Source: Methylobacterium sp. Leaf123 (GTDB lineage Bacteria > Pseudomonadota > Alphaproteobacteria > Rhizobiales > Beijerinckiaceae). From it: a stretch of 45,972 nucleotides of DNA. Shown in pieces: positions 34,918 to 43,609 of this stretch. The position numbers were made by a program, and so were the translations under genes. Position 1 is the stretch's first letter; the number at the start of each line of letters is the position of its first letter. The notes beneath the pieces are model-generated. The model was not told where the DNA came from, made no database searches, and was given only the letters and a program-made list of their open reading frames with translations. The DNA lies in contig NZ_LMNS01000011.1 in the NCBI RefSeq assembly GCF_001423405.1, positions 1 to 45,972 of the forward strand. Reading direction: 5' to 3'.

Positions 34918-35847
34918 ATGAGCGCGCACGGCATCCACCACGTCACGGCCTTCGCCAGCGACACCGCTCGCACCATCGACTTCTACACTCGCGTGCTCGG
35001 CCTGCGGCTGGTGAAGAAGACCGTCAATTTCGACGATCCGGGCACCTACCACCTGTATTTCGGCGACGAGGCAGGCGCGCCCGGCACGATCCTCACCTTC
35101 TTCCCGATCGCCCAGGCCGCCCCCGGCCGCGTCGGCATCGGGCAGGTGTCGGAGACGGCTTTCCGCGTACCGCGCGCGTCCATCGGTGAATGGACGCACC
35201 GCTTCGTCTCGCTGAACGTCCCGCATGAGGCACCGGTGACGGTCTTCGGCGAGACGGTGCTGCGGTTCCGCGATCCCGACGGGATGCCGCTGGCCCTCAT
35301 CGGCGTCGAGGGGGCGGAGGCCGAGCCGGCCTGGACCTCCGAGGGCATCGCGCCGGATCACGCGATCCGCGGTTTCCACGGCGTCACCCTGCTCCTGCGC
35401 GGGGCGGAGGCGACCGCTGCGATCCTCACCGACGTGCTCGGCTTCGCGGAAGCCGCCCGCGAGGGCAGCCAGATCCGGCTGACGAGCGGGGCGGGTCTCG
35501 GCGGGTTCGTGACGCTCCGGGCGGTCGGCGATTTCCTGCCCGGTCGGCAGGGGGCCGGCTCGGTCCACCACATCGCCTTCCGTGCCGCCGACGATGCGGC
35601 GCAGGCGGCGATGACGGAGCGGCTGACCGATCGGCACGGCCTGTCCGTGACCGAGCAGCGCGACCGGCAGTACTTCCGCTCGGTTTACTTCCGGGAGCCC
35701 GGCGGCGTGCTGTTCGAGATCGCCACCGACGCGCCGGGCTTCGCCATCGACGAGCCGGTGGCGGAACTCGGGACCACGCTGAAGCTGCCGCCCTTCCTCG
35801 AGCCGCATCGCGGGCGGATCGAGGCGGTGCTGCCGAAGGTCGCCTGA
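34918..35847 (+). CDS. Ring-cleaving dioxygenase, MhqO-like (VOC family)
   Basis: This 309-residue protein has two VOC modules. The first has GIHHVTAFASDTARTIDFY with the first histidine ligand. The second has HGVTLLLRGAEATAAILTDV, the second ligand in SVHHIAFRAADD, and the carboxylate in FREPGGVLFEIATDAPGF. It resembles MhqO/MhqA, Fe-dependent hydroquinone dioxygenases that remove quinones. AGGAGA lies before the ATG. The MhqD-like hydrolase follows after 76 bases; the LysR gene is divergent. Confidence 0.87.
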   Translation: MSAHGIHHVTAFASDTARTIDFYTRVLGLRLVKKTVNFDDPGTYHLYFGDEAGAPGTILTFFPIAQAAPGRVGIGQVSETAFRVPRASIGEWTHRFVSLNVPHEAPVTVFGETVLRFRDPDGMPLALIGVEGAEAEPAWTSEGIAPDHAIRGFHGVTLLLRGAEATAAILTDVLGFAEAAREGSQIRLTSGAGLGGFVTLRAVGDFLPGRQGAGSVHHIAFRAADDAAQAAMTERLTDRHGLSVTEQRDRQYFRSVYFREPGGVLFEIATDAPGFAIDEPVAELGTTLKLPPFLEPHRGRIEAVLPKVA

Positions 35848-35923
35848 ACCGACCGCCTACCCTCGCGGCCGCCCGGACTCTGTCCGGACGGCCGCACCCT
35901 CCTCAGACTGAACGGAGACAGCC

Positions 35924-36553
35924 ATGACCAGCGGCGTCACCTTCGACTTCGTCCACCGCTTCGAGCCCGGCACCGACGGGAACGCGCCGCCGCTCCTGCT
36001 GCTGCACGGCACGGGCGGGGACGAGAACGACCTGCTTTCCCTCGGCCGCGCGCTTTCGCCCGGCTCCGCGCTGCTCTCGCCGCGCGGGCCGGTTCTGGAG
36101 AACGGCATGCCGCGCTTCTTCCGCCGTCTCGCGGAGGGCGTGTTCGACGAGGCGGATGTCCGGCGCCGGGCCGGCGACCTAGCCGCCTTCGTCGCGCAGA
36201 CGCGGGCGGCCTATGGGCTCGCCGCACCGGTGGCGGTCGGTTTCTCGAACGGGGCCAACATCGCGGCAGCGACCCTGCTCCTGCATCCGGAGGTGTTGGC
36301 CGGGGCGGTTCTGCTGCGGGCGATGGTGCCGCTCGCCGAGAACCCGCCGGCCGATCTCGCCGGCCGCCCGGTGCTGCTGCTCTCGGGCGCTCTCGATCCG
36401 ATCGTGCCCGCCGAGAATGCCGAGCGACTCGCCGCGCGTCTCCAGCAAGCGGGCGCGGCAGTGACCCACACGGTCAACCCGGCCGGTCACGGCCTATCGC
36501 AGGCCGATTTGACCGCCTCCGGAGCGTGGCTCGCCAAGAATTTTGGCGGCTAA
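35924..36553 (+). CDS. Alpha/beta hydrolase, MhqD-like carboxylesterase
   Basis: This 209-residue esterase of the phospholipase/carboxylesterase group has LLLHGTGGDENDLLSLGRAL (oxyanion loop), VGFSNGANIAAA with the nucleophile serine, LSGALDPIVPAENAERL with the aspartate, and NPAGHGLSQADL with the histidine. MhqD partners MhqO in quinone or thiol-adduct breakdown in Bacillus. An AACGGAGA Shine-Dalgarno is present. It is the second gene of the LysR-linked operon and is convergent with the MarR-GNAT gene. Confidence 0.88.
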   Translation: MTSGVTFDFVHRFEPGTDGNAPPLLLLHGTGGDENDLLSLGRALSPGSALLSPRGPVLENGMPRFFRRLAEGVFDEADVRRRAGDLAAFVAQTRAAYGLAAPVAVGFSNGANIAAATLLLHPEVLAGAVLLRAMVPLAENPPADLAGRPVLLLSGALDPIVPAENAERLAARLQQAGAAVTHTVNPAGHGLSQADLTASGAWLAKNFGG

Positions 36554-36617
36554 GCGTCCCGCGGGGATCGGGGATTGTGCCTGACACACCTGATGTGGCG
36601 GGGGGGCATCGCCCCCG

Positions 36618-37583
36618 TCACGCGACCTGCCCCGGTGCCGCCCCTGTCTCGCCCAGGGGAAGCATCCAGGTTTCCCCCTGAACCGGCATGCCGAAGCTGG
36701 TATGCGTCGCGGTCTCGATGGAGGCGAAGCCGTGGCGGGCATAAAGGCGCCGGGCGCTTTCCAGAACCGTATGGGTCCACAGGGTGAGGCGGCCATAGCC
36801 CGTCTCGCGGGCAAAGCCGATGCAGGTCTCGACCAGCCTATCGCCGATGCCGCGGCGGCGGGCGAAAGGCTCGACATAGAGCAGGCGCAGCCGCGCGGTG
36901 CCGTCACCTTCGTCGGTGAGGAAAACGGACCCCGCCAGCACGTCGTCGATCTCCGCGATCCAGCACTGCTCGTGCCCCGGCTTAAAATTCCGCAGGAAGT
37001 TGGTGGTGGTCTCGCCCTCGATGATCTCCAGGCCGCGGCCCCAGCCGTGGCTCTGGGCGTAGAGCATTGATTGCCGGGCCGCGATCACGCCCATATCCCC
37101 GGTACGGAACGGGCGGATGGCGAAGCCCGGAACGGATTCGGGTCGCAACAGCAGGCGCACGCGCGCCATCGCCTCTGCCAGATCCGCCCTCTGGACGGAA
37201 TCGAGCCCGCCGACGAGGTCGCTCACGGCCGCGCGCTGCCGTCCGTCCACCTCCTCGAACGCCCTGCGCCCGGCTTCGGTCAGTTGGATCGGCCGGGCGC
37301 GCGCATCGGCGCCGCGGGCACGGGTGATCCAGCCCCGCTGCTCGAAGCGGGCCAGGATCCGGCTGACATAGCCCGCATCCATGCCGAGCGTTGCCTGCAC
37401 CGTGGACGCGGTGAGCGGCGCCTCCGCCGGGTCGTGCGTCGCGATCTCGAACAGCAGGCGTGCATCCGGAAGCGTGACGTCGCAGCCAAGAAACTGATCG
37501 TCGAGCGCGCCGACCAGCCCGGTGTAGAACCGGTTGAAGCGGCGGATTGTGGCGATGACGTCGTCGGCGCTGGCATCCTTCAT
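36618..37583 (-). CDS. MarR-GNAT fusion: winged-helix regulator with N-acetyltransferase domain
   Basis: This 321-residue protein has a MarR winged helix (about 1-145: TIRRFNRFYTGLVGALDDQF, STVQATLGMDAGYVSRILAR, then a wing with GADARARPIQLTEAG). A GNAT domain follows (about 160-310) with FAIRPFRTGDMGVIAARQ, AEIDDVLAGSVFLTD and the acetyl-CoA loop FARRRGIGDRLVETC. Such fusions are known; their acetylated substrates are mostly unknown. The ATG at 37583 lies 20 bases downstream of a perfect palindrome, which suggests autoregulation. The open frame upstream crosses that palindrome and reads as non-coding. Confidence 0.85.
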   Translation of the reverse strand: MKDASADDVIATIRRFNRFYTGLVGALDDQFLGCDVTLPDARLLFEIATHDPAEAPLTASTVQATLGMDAGYVSRILARFEQRGWITRARGADARARPIQLTEAGRRAFEEVDGRQRAAVSDLVGGLDSVQRADLAEAMARVRLLLRPESVPGFAIRPFRTGDMGVIAARQSMLYAQSHGWGRGLEIIEGETTTNFLRNFKPGHEQCWIAEIDDVLAGSVFLTDEGDGTARLRLLYVEPFARRRGIGDRLVETCIGFARETGYGRLTLWTHTVLESARRLYARHGFASIETATHTSFGMPVQGETWMLPLGETGAAPGQVA

Positions 37584-37603
37584 GGCCGCAACGTCGACGA
37601 GAA

Positions 37604-37620
37604 AGTTGACGGAGTCAACT
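37604..37620. promoter_or_regulatory. 17-base palindrome: likely MarR operator
   Basis: AGTTGAC-GGA-GTCAACT is a perfect 7-3-7 inverted repeat 20 bases before the MarR-GNAT start codon. The arm read on the minus strand contains TTGACT, which could double as a -35 element. MarR sites are commonly 16-20-base palindromes overlapping the promoter. Confidence 0.6.
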
Positions 37621-37953
37621 AAGCGGACGGGCGGCCTGAGGCGGTGGCATCGGCGACGTCGCGGACGAGCGAGCGACGCCGGAGCACGACGCATGTCATT
37701 GCGATACCGCTTGAATACGCTGATGCGCGGCTCGATACGCAGCGGCGCCAAGGTGATGCCTTCCCGACCGGGCGCCCGTCCTTAGGGTGACCGGTTCGTT
37801 AACGATGCCCTAGGATAAAGGGGAACCTGCAAAATCCGCCTAGTTTTAAGCCAAGTGGCCCTTTGCGCGCCGTCGGCCGCAGCGGTAACCTAAGGAAAGA
37901 TTTCGTCAAAAAGGCTCTCAGGTGCCGATCCGGCAGGATAGGGTCATGAACCA
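37621..37953. other. Intergenic stretch before a small membrane protein
   Basis: No gene supported. An imperfect inverted repeat, TCCTTAGGG (37779-37787) and CCCTAGGA (37808-37815), lies here, and the last 100 bases are AT-richer and may hold the promoter of the next gene. Confidence 0.35.
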
Positions 37954-38181
37954 GTGCTAGCGATCCCGCTTCTCGTTATTGCCGGACTATTGATCGGCTT
38001 GTTTTATCACTGGGGGATGCTTGCCGTTGCAAGCTTTCTTATCATCGTCGCGCGGGTTATCTATCACTTCCACAGCGGCGGGTTGGTGCTGGTCGACCTG
38101 CTGATGATCGCCGCCTCCCTCTGCGCGCTGCAGGGCGGTTATGTCTTGGGAGGCTATATCGCTTGCAGAAAAGATGCCTGA
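37954..38181 (+). CDS. Small membrane protein, 75 residues
   Basis: GTG start, two to three hydrophobic segments (LAIPLLVIAGLLIGLFYHWG, AVASFLIIVARVIYHF, LVDLLMIAASLCALQGGYVL) and a short polar end CRKDA. It vaguely recalls ExoX/PsiA-type small inner-membrane repressors of exopolysaccharide synthesis in Rhizobium, but the match is weak and I leave it unassigned. It is tail-to-tail with another tiny membrane protein, 7 bases apart. Confidence 0.6.
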   Translation: MLAIPLLVIAGLLIGLFYHWGMLAVASFLIIVARVIYHFHSGGLVLVDLLMIAASLCALQGGYVLGGYIACRKDA

Positions 38182-38188
38182 GTCGGTC

Positions 38189-38371
38189 TCAGACCCAGAT
38201 GAGACTGCCTGCGACCCACGATGCCGTGCCCCATAGAACAATTGAAGCGACGATAAAGAGAACACCGTAAGTCAGGCGCGGACGGCGGGCGGGCATTTCA
38301 ACGATCGGCGTTCGGGGCGGTCGGGGCGTGCAGCCCATTGTATGGCACAGATCGTATTGAATTTGCGTCAA
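38189..38371 (-). CDS. Small membrane protein, up to 60 residues
   Basis: The sequence has a polar, proline-rich N-terminus (GCTPRPPRTPIVEMPARRPR) and one or two closely spaced hydrophobic stretches, LTYGVLFIVASIVLWGTASW and VAGSLIWV. A start at the internal ATG (38338) would give 49 residues. No family recognised. The real-protein call is moderate because the composition is membrane-like and it abuts the opposing membrane gene. Confidence 0.45.
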   Translation of the reverse strand: MTQIQYDLCHTMGCTPRPPRTPIVEMPARRPRLTYGVLFIVASIVLWGTASWVAGSLIWV

Positions 38372-38729
38372 AATTGAAGGTTCTCGCAGGTGTCAAAGTA
38401 CGCATGGGGCGTGGAAAGGCAGTAATCGACCGAGTTTCGTAAACCTGCCGTTGTAGGTCATCTGCGGCAGTTGTTCCACGCGTCGAGCCTCGATGCTCGG
38501 CCGAACGGCTCTGGTCTCGGATCGATGCGGCCCCGTCAAATCACGGGTCGGTGATTGCTGTATCGATGCCGCCGGATGCTCGGAGCAATCGTGCGTCAGG
38601 GTCGGTGCATTCTCAGATTGTGCGGATCGGCCGGTGCCCGTGGCCTGGCGCGATCCCGCCCTTGCGTGTGTGCGGCGTAGCGTCCATTGCGCTGTCTCTC
38701 GCTCAACCTCGGGATAAGCGGCCAGGCCG
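38372..38729. other. Stretch upstream of jetC
   Basis: No convincing gene, RNA or insertion-sequence end was found. This is the right-hand boundary of the segment separating jetAB from jetC. If the split came from a rearrangement, its scar should lie here or at 33755-33835. I see no direct or inverted repeat shared by the two boundaries. Confidence 0.35.
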
Positions 38730-41700
38730 GTGTACCGCCTCACCGACATTGCGATCTCGAATTGGTACCTCATCCGGCGCGAGCAGATCCGGATTCGGGG
38801 CGCGGCGGCGCTCGTCGGTCCCACGGGTGCGGGCAAGTCGACGATCTTCGACGCGGTCGGCACGGTGCTGGCCGGCAACAATGCGAGCCGGCTCGCGCTC
38901 AACGCCTCCGCCTCGGGCCGCAGCGCGCGCACGGTGCGCGACTATTGCCTCGGCTGGATCAGTGACCCGGCCGAGGGCGGGCGCCCGACGCGGGAGGCCT
39001 GCGAGACCCTCATCGCCCTCGTGTTCGAGAATCCCGCGAGCGGCCGCATCGTCACGGTCGGGCTGGCGCTTGCCGCCCGCTCCGAGGAGCCGAAGGAGGA
39101 AACGCTTTCGCGCTTCATCGCTGTCGGCCACCGTTTCGAGATCGCCGATTACGTGCGCGAGACGAGCGAGGGCAGCTTCGTCGCGCCCTGGGCCGAGATC
39201 GCCGCGGATCTCCGCCGCCGGGCTGACACGTTCGAGGAGTTCCGGACCTCCGGCGAGCGCTTCACCGCCGCCGTACTGGCGACCCTGCGCGAGGGGGCGG
39301 CCGTGCCCGACCCGCGCCAGTTCCTGCGCACCTTCTCCAATGCGGTGGCGTTCAAGCCAATCTTCGACACCAGCGCCTTCGTGCGCAGCTTCGTGCTGGA
39401 GGCCGAGCCGCTCGATGTCGCCCGCATCCGCCAGTCGATCGAGACGTGGCGGCGCCTGCTGGAGACCATCGAGGAACTGGAGAAGCGCCTCGCCCACCTC
39501 TCGCGCATCTGCGCGCGGTACGAGGGCTGGGCGCGGGCGAGCCTCACCGCCGCCCTCGACGAGATGCGCGCCGCCGGCTCCGATCTGCGCCGCCGCATCC
39601 TCGACCATGCGGAGGCCCGCCGCTTGCTCACCGAGACGTCGGAGCGCCTGCGCATCGCCCGCGAGAGCGTGACCACGAGCCAGGGCTTCGTGCGCGAGAT
39701 CGACAGCGAGATCGCCGCCCGCAAGGCGCTGATCGTCGGCAGCGTGGCGGAGGCGCGGCTCGCCGCCTCCCATGCCGGCCTTGCCATGGTCGCCCGCGAC
39801 CGGCGCGACCTGACCAACCGCCTCGCCGGGATCGTCGGCCTCGTGCAGGATGCCGGCCGCCTCAGCGCCATTGCCGGTCCCTTGCGCCGGATCGATCTTC
39901 AGGCGGCCCGCATCGTCGAGGCCTGCGCCCGCTCGGGGCTCCGCCGCGAGGCGCCGCCGGAGGACATCTTACGGGTCGACGGGCCTTTGAAGGGTCTGCT
40001 GGACGGCCTCGCGCAGATGCCCGACGTGGCCGAGGCCCTGGAAGAGCAAGCGGAGGATCTCGCCCTCAAGGCCCGGGAGCGCGAGAACGAGGTCCGCGGC
40101 CTCGATGGGCAGGTGAATGCCGGTCGCTCCTCGGCCGCGCGCCTGTCCTCCGATACGGAGGCGTTCCGCGACGAGTTGGGCCGGCTCGGCATCGAGGCGG
40201 CGCCGATCTGCGAACTCGCCGAGATCGTCGATCCGAAATGGGGCCCGGCGCTCGAAGGCCTGCTCGGCCGCGCCCGCGAGGCCCTGGTGGTGGAGCCCGA
40301 TCGGCTCGACCGTGCCTTCGCGCTCCTCGAGTCGCGAAAGAACCAGTTCTTCCGCTGCCTCCTGGTGAAGACCACCGATACGTCCCGCCGCGCCGCCCGC
40401 CGCTTCGATGACGGGCCGATGGGCCTGATCGAGACTGACAGCGACCACGCCGAGGCCTTCCTCGCCGCGCGGCTCGGCGGCTACGACCTCGCTCCGGACG
40501 ATGCGGCGCTCCGGAACATGAGCCGCGCCGTGGCGCCGAGCGGGCGCTCGACTTCGGGCATGGCCTATTCGGTAGTGCGCCCCGTGCCGCTGATGATGAC
40601 CCGCGGCCAGCGTGGGCCCACCGCCGAGACCCGCCGCCGCCTCGACGAGGCGCGCGAGGAGGCGCGGACCCTGCGGGCCGAGGCCACCGTGATGCGTGAG
40701 GCCGCCCGCATCGCCGCGCTGCTGCGGAGCCGGCTGGCGGAAGCGCCGGTCGATCTCGAAGCCCTGCGCGCGGAGGCCGACGCCATCGAGGGCCGTCGCC
40801 GCAGCCTCTCCACCGAGCAGGAGACCGTCGCCCGCGGCGATGCCGGCGTGATCGAGGCGGAGTTGAAGGAGCTTCAGAAGGAGCGCTCCGCCTATCTCAC
40901 CGAACTGGTGCAGGTCTTGGAGCCCAAGCGCGACGCCGCCCTCGCGGAGGAGGCCGGACTGAAGGCCCGTGTCGCGCAAGGGAGGGAGGCGGCGCGCGCC
41001 GCGTTCCTGACCTACCGCACGGCGCTCAAGCGCTGGACCTCCGGCGACACCGTCCGCATCCGCCTCACCGGCACCGTCCCCGCCGACGTGCCGGACACGG
41101 TGGCCGGGATCGCCGCGGCACGGGCCGACCGTGCCGCGCTCGACACCAAGGCGCTGGCCTCACTGGCCTCACAGGCCCGCGCCTCCGCTCGCGAGGCGGC
41201 CGACAGCGTGCGCAACCAAGGCCGCGCCGCCGAGCGGGATCTGGCCGAGTACTGCGCCGCGTGGCGCGTCGAGAACCCGCTCGGTTCGGGCGAGCAGCCG
41301 GCCTCGTTCGGCTACGCCTGGGCGACCCGCGAGCGCGACGAGGTGGCGGGGCACGAACTGCGCCGCTACCGCGACCAGTCCCTCCGGGCGGAGGCCGAGA
41401 TGCGCCGCCTGATGACCGAGGATCTGCTGACCCGGCTCGCCGACAAGTTCGAGCGGATGCGCGCCCGGCTCGACGCCCTCAACGAGCGCCTCGCCTCGCA
41501 GACCTTCACCGGCCAGACCTATGCCTTCGAGGCCGAAGTGGACCGCCGCTACGCCGCCGTCCACGCGCTCGCCACCGAAGTCGCCCGCTCGCCCGATGCG
41601 GCGCAGGCGGTGCTGCCGAGCCCCGACGATGGCCCCGAGGGCGGACCGGACAAGAGCCCGCTCGCGGCCGCGCTCGCCGAGATCACGGCGCTGATCGAGG

Positions 41701-42209
41701 GCGAGGAGAACGCCGGACGGCTGGCCGATTACCGCAACTACTTCGTTTACGAGATCGGCATGCGCGACCGGGCGGGCAACCGCACCACCCTGTCGAGTCG
41801 GGCCCTGCGTGGTTCGGGCGGCGAGGCACAGGCGCCGTTCTACGTCGCGATCGCCGCCTCCATGGCCTCGGCCTACTATCCCGGCGACCGCCCCGGCGAC
41901 GAGACGCCGGGGCTGGGCCTCTGCCTGCTGGATGAAGCCTTCTCGAAGCTCGACGTGCGCAACAGCCAATCGCTGGTCGACCTGTTCCGCGCCTGGGGTC
42001 TGCAGCTCCTCATCGCCGCGCCGGAGGACAAGCGCACGACGCTGACCGAGGTGATGGACACCGTCGTCACCGTCTATAAGAGCCCCGATCTCGGCTCGGT
42101 CCGAATCGAGGCCGAACATCCGCTGGAAACCGCAAAGCGGGCGCTGGCCGAAATCAACCCGGATCGGCGCGGAATCGACGCGTTTCGCCTCCCGAACGCC
42201 GCCGAATAA
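38730..42209 (+). CDS. jetC: Wadjet JetC / MksB-like SMC ATPase
   Basis: This 1159-residue SMC-type ATPase has Walker A GPTGAGKST (30-38) after MYRLTDIAISNWYLI. Long coiled-coil arms follow, with a hinge-like part near 484-630 (EIVDPKWGPALEGLLGRARE) that splits them. The signature region LRGSGGEAQAPF is near 1025-1037, and Walker B is LCLLDEAFSKLD with Asp1068 and catalytic Glu1069. All ATPase motifs are intact. JetC dimers extrude DNA loops with JetA and JetB. It starts with GTG. It is 5 kb from jetB and lies directly upstream of the str operon. No jetD follows. Confidence 0.88.
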   Translation: MYRLTDIAISNWYLIRREQIRIRGAAALVGPTGAGKSTIFDAVGTVLAGNNASRLALNASASGRSARTVRDYCLGWISDPAEGGRPTREACETLIALVFENPASGRIVTVGLALAARSEEPKEETLSRFIAVGHRFEIADYVRETSEGSFVAPWAEIAADLRRRADTFEEFRTSGERFTAAVLATLREGAAVPDPRQFLRTFSNAVAFKPIFDTSAFVRSFVLEAEPLDVARIRQSIETWRRLLETIEELEKRLAHLSRICARYEGWARASLTAALDEMRAAGSDLRRRILDHAEARRLLTETSERLRIARESVTTSQGFVREIDSEIAARKALIVGSVAEARLAASHAGLAMVARDRRDLTNRLAGIVGLVQDAGRLSAIAGPLRRIDLQAARIVEACARSGLRREAPPEDILRVDGPLKGLLDGLAQMPDVAEALEEQAEDLALKARERENEVRGLDGQVNAGRSSAARLSSDTEAFRDELGRLGIEAAPICELAEIVDPKWGPALEGLLGRAREALVVEPDRLDRAFALLESRKNQFFRCLLVKTTDTSRRAARRFDDGPMGLIETDSDHAEAFLAARLGGYDLAPDDAALRNMSRAVAPSGRSTSGMAYSVVRPVPLMMTRGQRGPTAETRRRLDEAREEARTLRAEATVMREAARIAALLRSRLAEAPVDLEALRAEADAIEGRRRSLSTEQETVARGDAGVIEAELKELQKERSAYLTELVQVLEPKRDAALAEEAGLKARVAQGREAARAAFLTYRTALKRWTSGDTVRIRLTGTVPADVPDTVAGIAAARADRAALDTKALASLASQARASAREAADSVRNQGRAAERDLAEYCAAWRVENPLGSGEQPASFGYAWATRERDEVAGHELRRYRDQSLRAEAEMRRLMTEDLLTRLADKFERMRARLDALNERLASQTFTGQTYAFEAEVDRRYAAVHALATEVARSPDAAQAVLPSPDDGPEGGPDKSPLAAALAEITALIEGEENAGRLADYRNYFVYEIGMRDRAGNRTTLSSRALRGSGGEAQAPFYVAIAASMASAYYPGDRPGDETPGLGLCLLDEAFSKLDVRNSQSLVDLFRAWGLQLLIAAPEDKRTTLTEVMDTVVTVYKSPDLGSVRIEAEHPLETAKRALAEINPDRRGIDAFRLPNAAE

Positions 42210-42281
42210 CCGAAGGGCCGCCGATCACCGATTGGGTCGCTGATCGGACGCCCGTTCATCGAACTTTATCCTCTCCGGGCA

Positions 42282-42310
42282 TTGACGGGCCCGGCTACCC
42301 CGCGTAGAAG
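42282..42310 (+). promoter_or_regulatory. Candidate housekeeping promoter of the str operon
   Basis: TTGACG and TAGAAG are separated by 17 bases, a good alphaproteobacterial sigma-70 layout, 73 bases after the jetC stop. The predicted transcript would have a leader of about 280 bases before rpsL. I see no other similarly good pair in this 388-base spacer, but I did not score them all. Confidence 0.45.
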
Positions 42311-42597
42311 CGCGCCACTCCGGTGGATCGAGAGTCGCTTTCGGGTCGAGGCCAGGGGCTTCGGCGACCGTCGTCAGACCGATACCGGCATCACACCCTG
42401 ACGTGTTCGTCAGATCAGCGGGTAAGAACGCGTCGTTCACGGCGTGATCCTCTGCCTCACCATCGTCAAAGGCCTTGATCGGCCTCTGGCGCTATTCGTT
42501 TTGCCGCGGGTTCGCCCGGGGCCCGGCCGCTCCGCAAGGGGCTTCGACAGGTTTCAGACGGTGGCCGCCCTGTGCGGCCGGATGAAGAGGGCACAGG

Positions 42598-42969
42598 ATG
42601 CCGACGATCAACCAACTGATCGCCCAGCCGCGCAAGGCGCAGAAGGCGCGCAACAAGGTGCCGGCGCTCAACGCCTGCCCGCAGAAGCGCGGCGTTTGCA
42701 CGCGCGTTTACACCACGACCCCGAAGAAGCCGAACTCGGCGCTTCGTAAGGTCGCCAAGGTGCGCCTGACCAACGGCTTCGAGGTGATCGGTTACATCCC
42801 CGGTGAGGGGCATAACCTTCAGGAGCACTCCGTGGTCATGATCCGCGGCGGCCGCGTGAAGGACCTTCCGGGTGTGCGCTACCACATCCTGCGCGGCGTG
42901 CTCGACACGCAGGGCGTCAAGAACCGCAAGCAGCGCCGTTCGAAGTACGGTGCAAAGCGTCCGAAGTAA
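42598..42969 (+). CDS. rpsL: 30S ribosomal protein S12
   Basis: This 123-residue decoding-centre protein reads [10 protein letters not shown], then [40 protein letters not shown] and [13 protein letters not shown]. Lys43 and Lys88, the residues whose change gives streptomycin resistance, are both lysine, so the wild-type state. It is first in the str operon (rpsL-rpsG-fusA-tuf). It is preceded by jetC, not by rpoC as in many bacteria. Confidence 0.98.
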
Positions 42970-43075
42970 GATTCTACGGACGGCCATTTCCACGACCTCG
43001 CAAGGATGTCGCCGGCGTTTACGCTCAAGGCGGCCTGCGCGAGGTGCTTAAGTCGATTGATCTGAGAGCAAACAG

Positions 43076-43546
43076 ATGTCCCGTCGTCACTCTGCTGAGA
43101 AGCGCGAGATCATCCCGGACGCCAAGTACGGCGATGTCGTCCTGACCAAGTTCATGAATTCCATCATGTACGAGGGCAAGAAGTCGACCGCCGAGCGGAT
43201 CGTCTACGGCGCGTTCGACATCGTCGAGAACCGCGCCCGCGCCAACCCGATCGAGGTGTTCCGCGCCGCGCTCGACAACGTCGCTCCGGCGATCGAAGTC
43301 CGGTCCCGCCGCGTCGGCGGTGCGACCTATCAGGTCCCGGTCGAAGTCCGCACCGAGCGCCGCCAGGCTCTCGCGATCCGTTGGCTGATTCAGGCCGCCC
43401 GCGGCCGCAACGACCGCACCATGATCGAGCGTCTCTCCGCCGAGCTGCTCGACGCCGCCAACAACCGCGGCAACGCGGTCAAGAAGCGGGAAGACACCCA
43501 CCGGATGGCCGAGGCCAACCGCGCCTTCTCGCACTACCGCTGGTAA
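43076..43546 (+). CDS. rpsG: 30S ribosomal protein S7
   Basis: This 156-residue protein nucleates assembly of the 30S head and binds the 3' domain of 16S rRNA. It reads [57 protein letters not shown] and ends [15 protein letters not shown], the usual family end. A 106-base spacer separates it from rpsL. In E. coli, S7 represses this operon by binding the rpsL-rpsG spacer; whether that holds here is not shown. Confidence 0.98.
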   Translation: MSRRHSAEKREIIPDAKYGDVVLTKFMNSIMYEGKKSTAERIVYGAFDIVENRARANPIEVFRAALDNVAPAIEVRSRRVGGATYQVPVEVRTERRQALAIRWLIQAARGRNDRTMIERLSAELLDAANNRGNAVKKREDTHRMAEANRAFSHYRW

Positions 43547-43609
43547 TTCGCCTGTCGAGCGCGGCCACCGGGCCGCGCTCCAAGCCCGCTTTCTCCCGGA
43601 GAGACCCCG

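Noticed and set aside
37779..37815. Inverted repeat TCCTTAGGG and CCCTAGGA as a terminator
   Set aside because: The arms differ by one base, the 20-base spacer is long, there is no T-run and no gene ends nearby.
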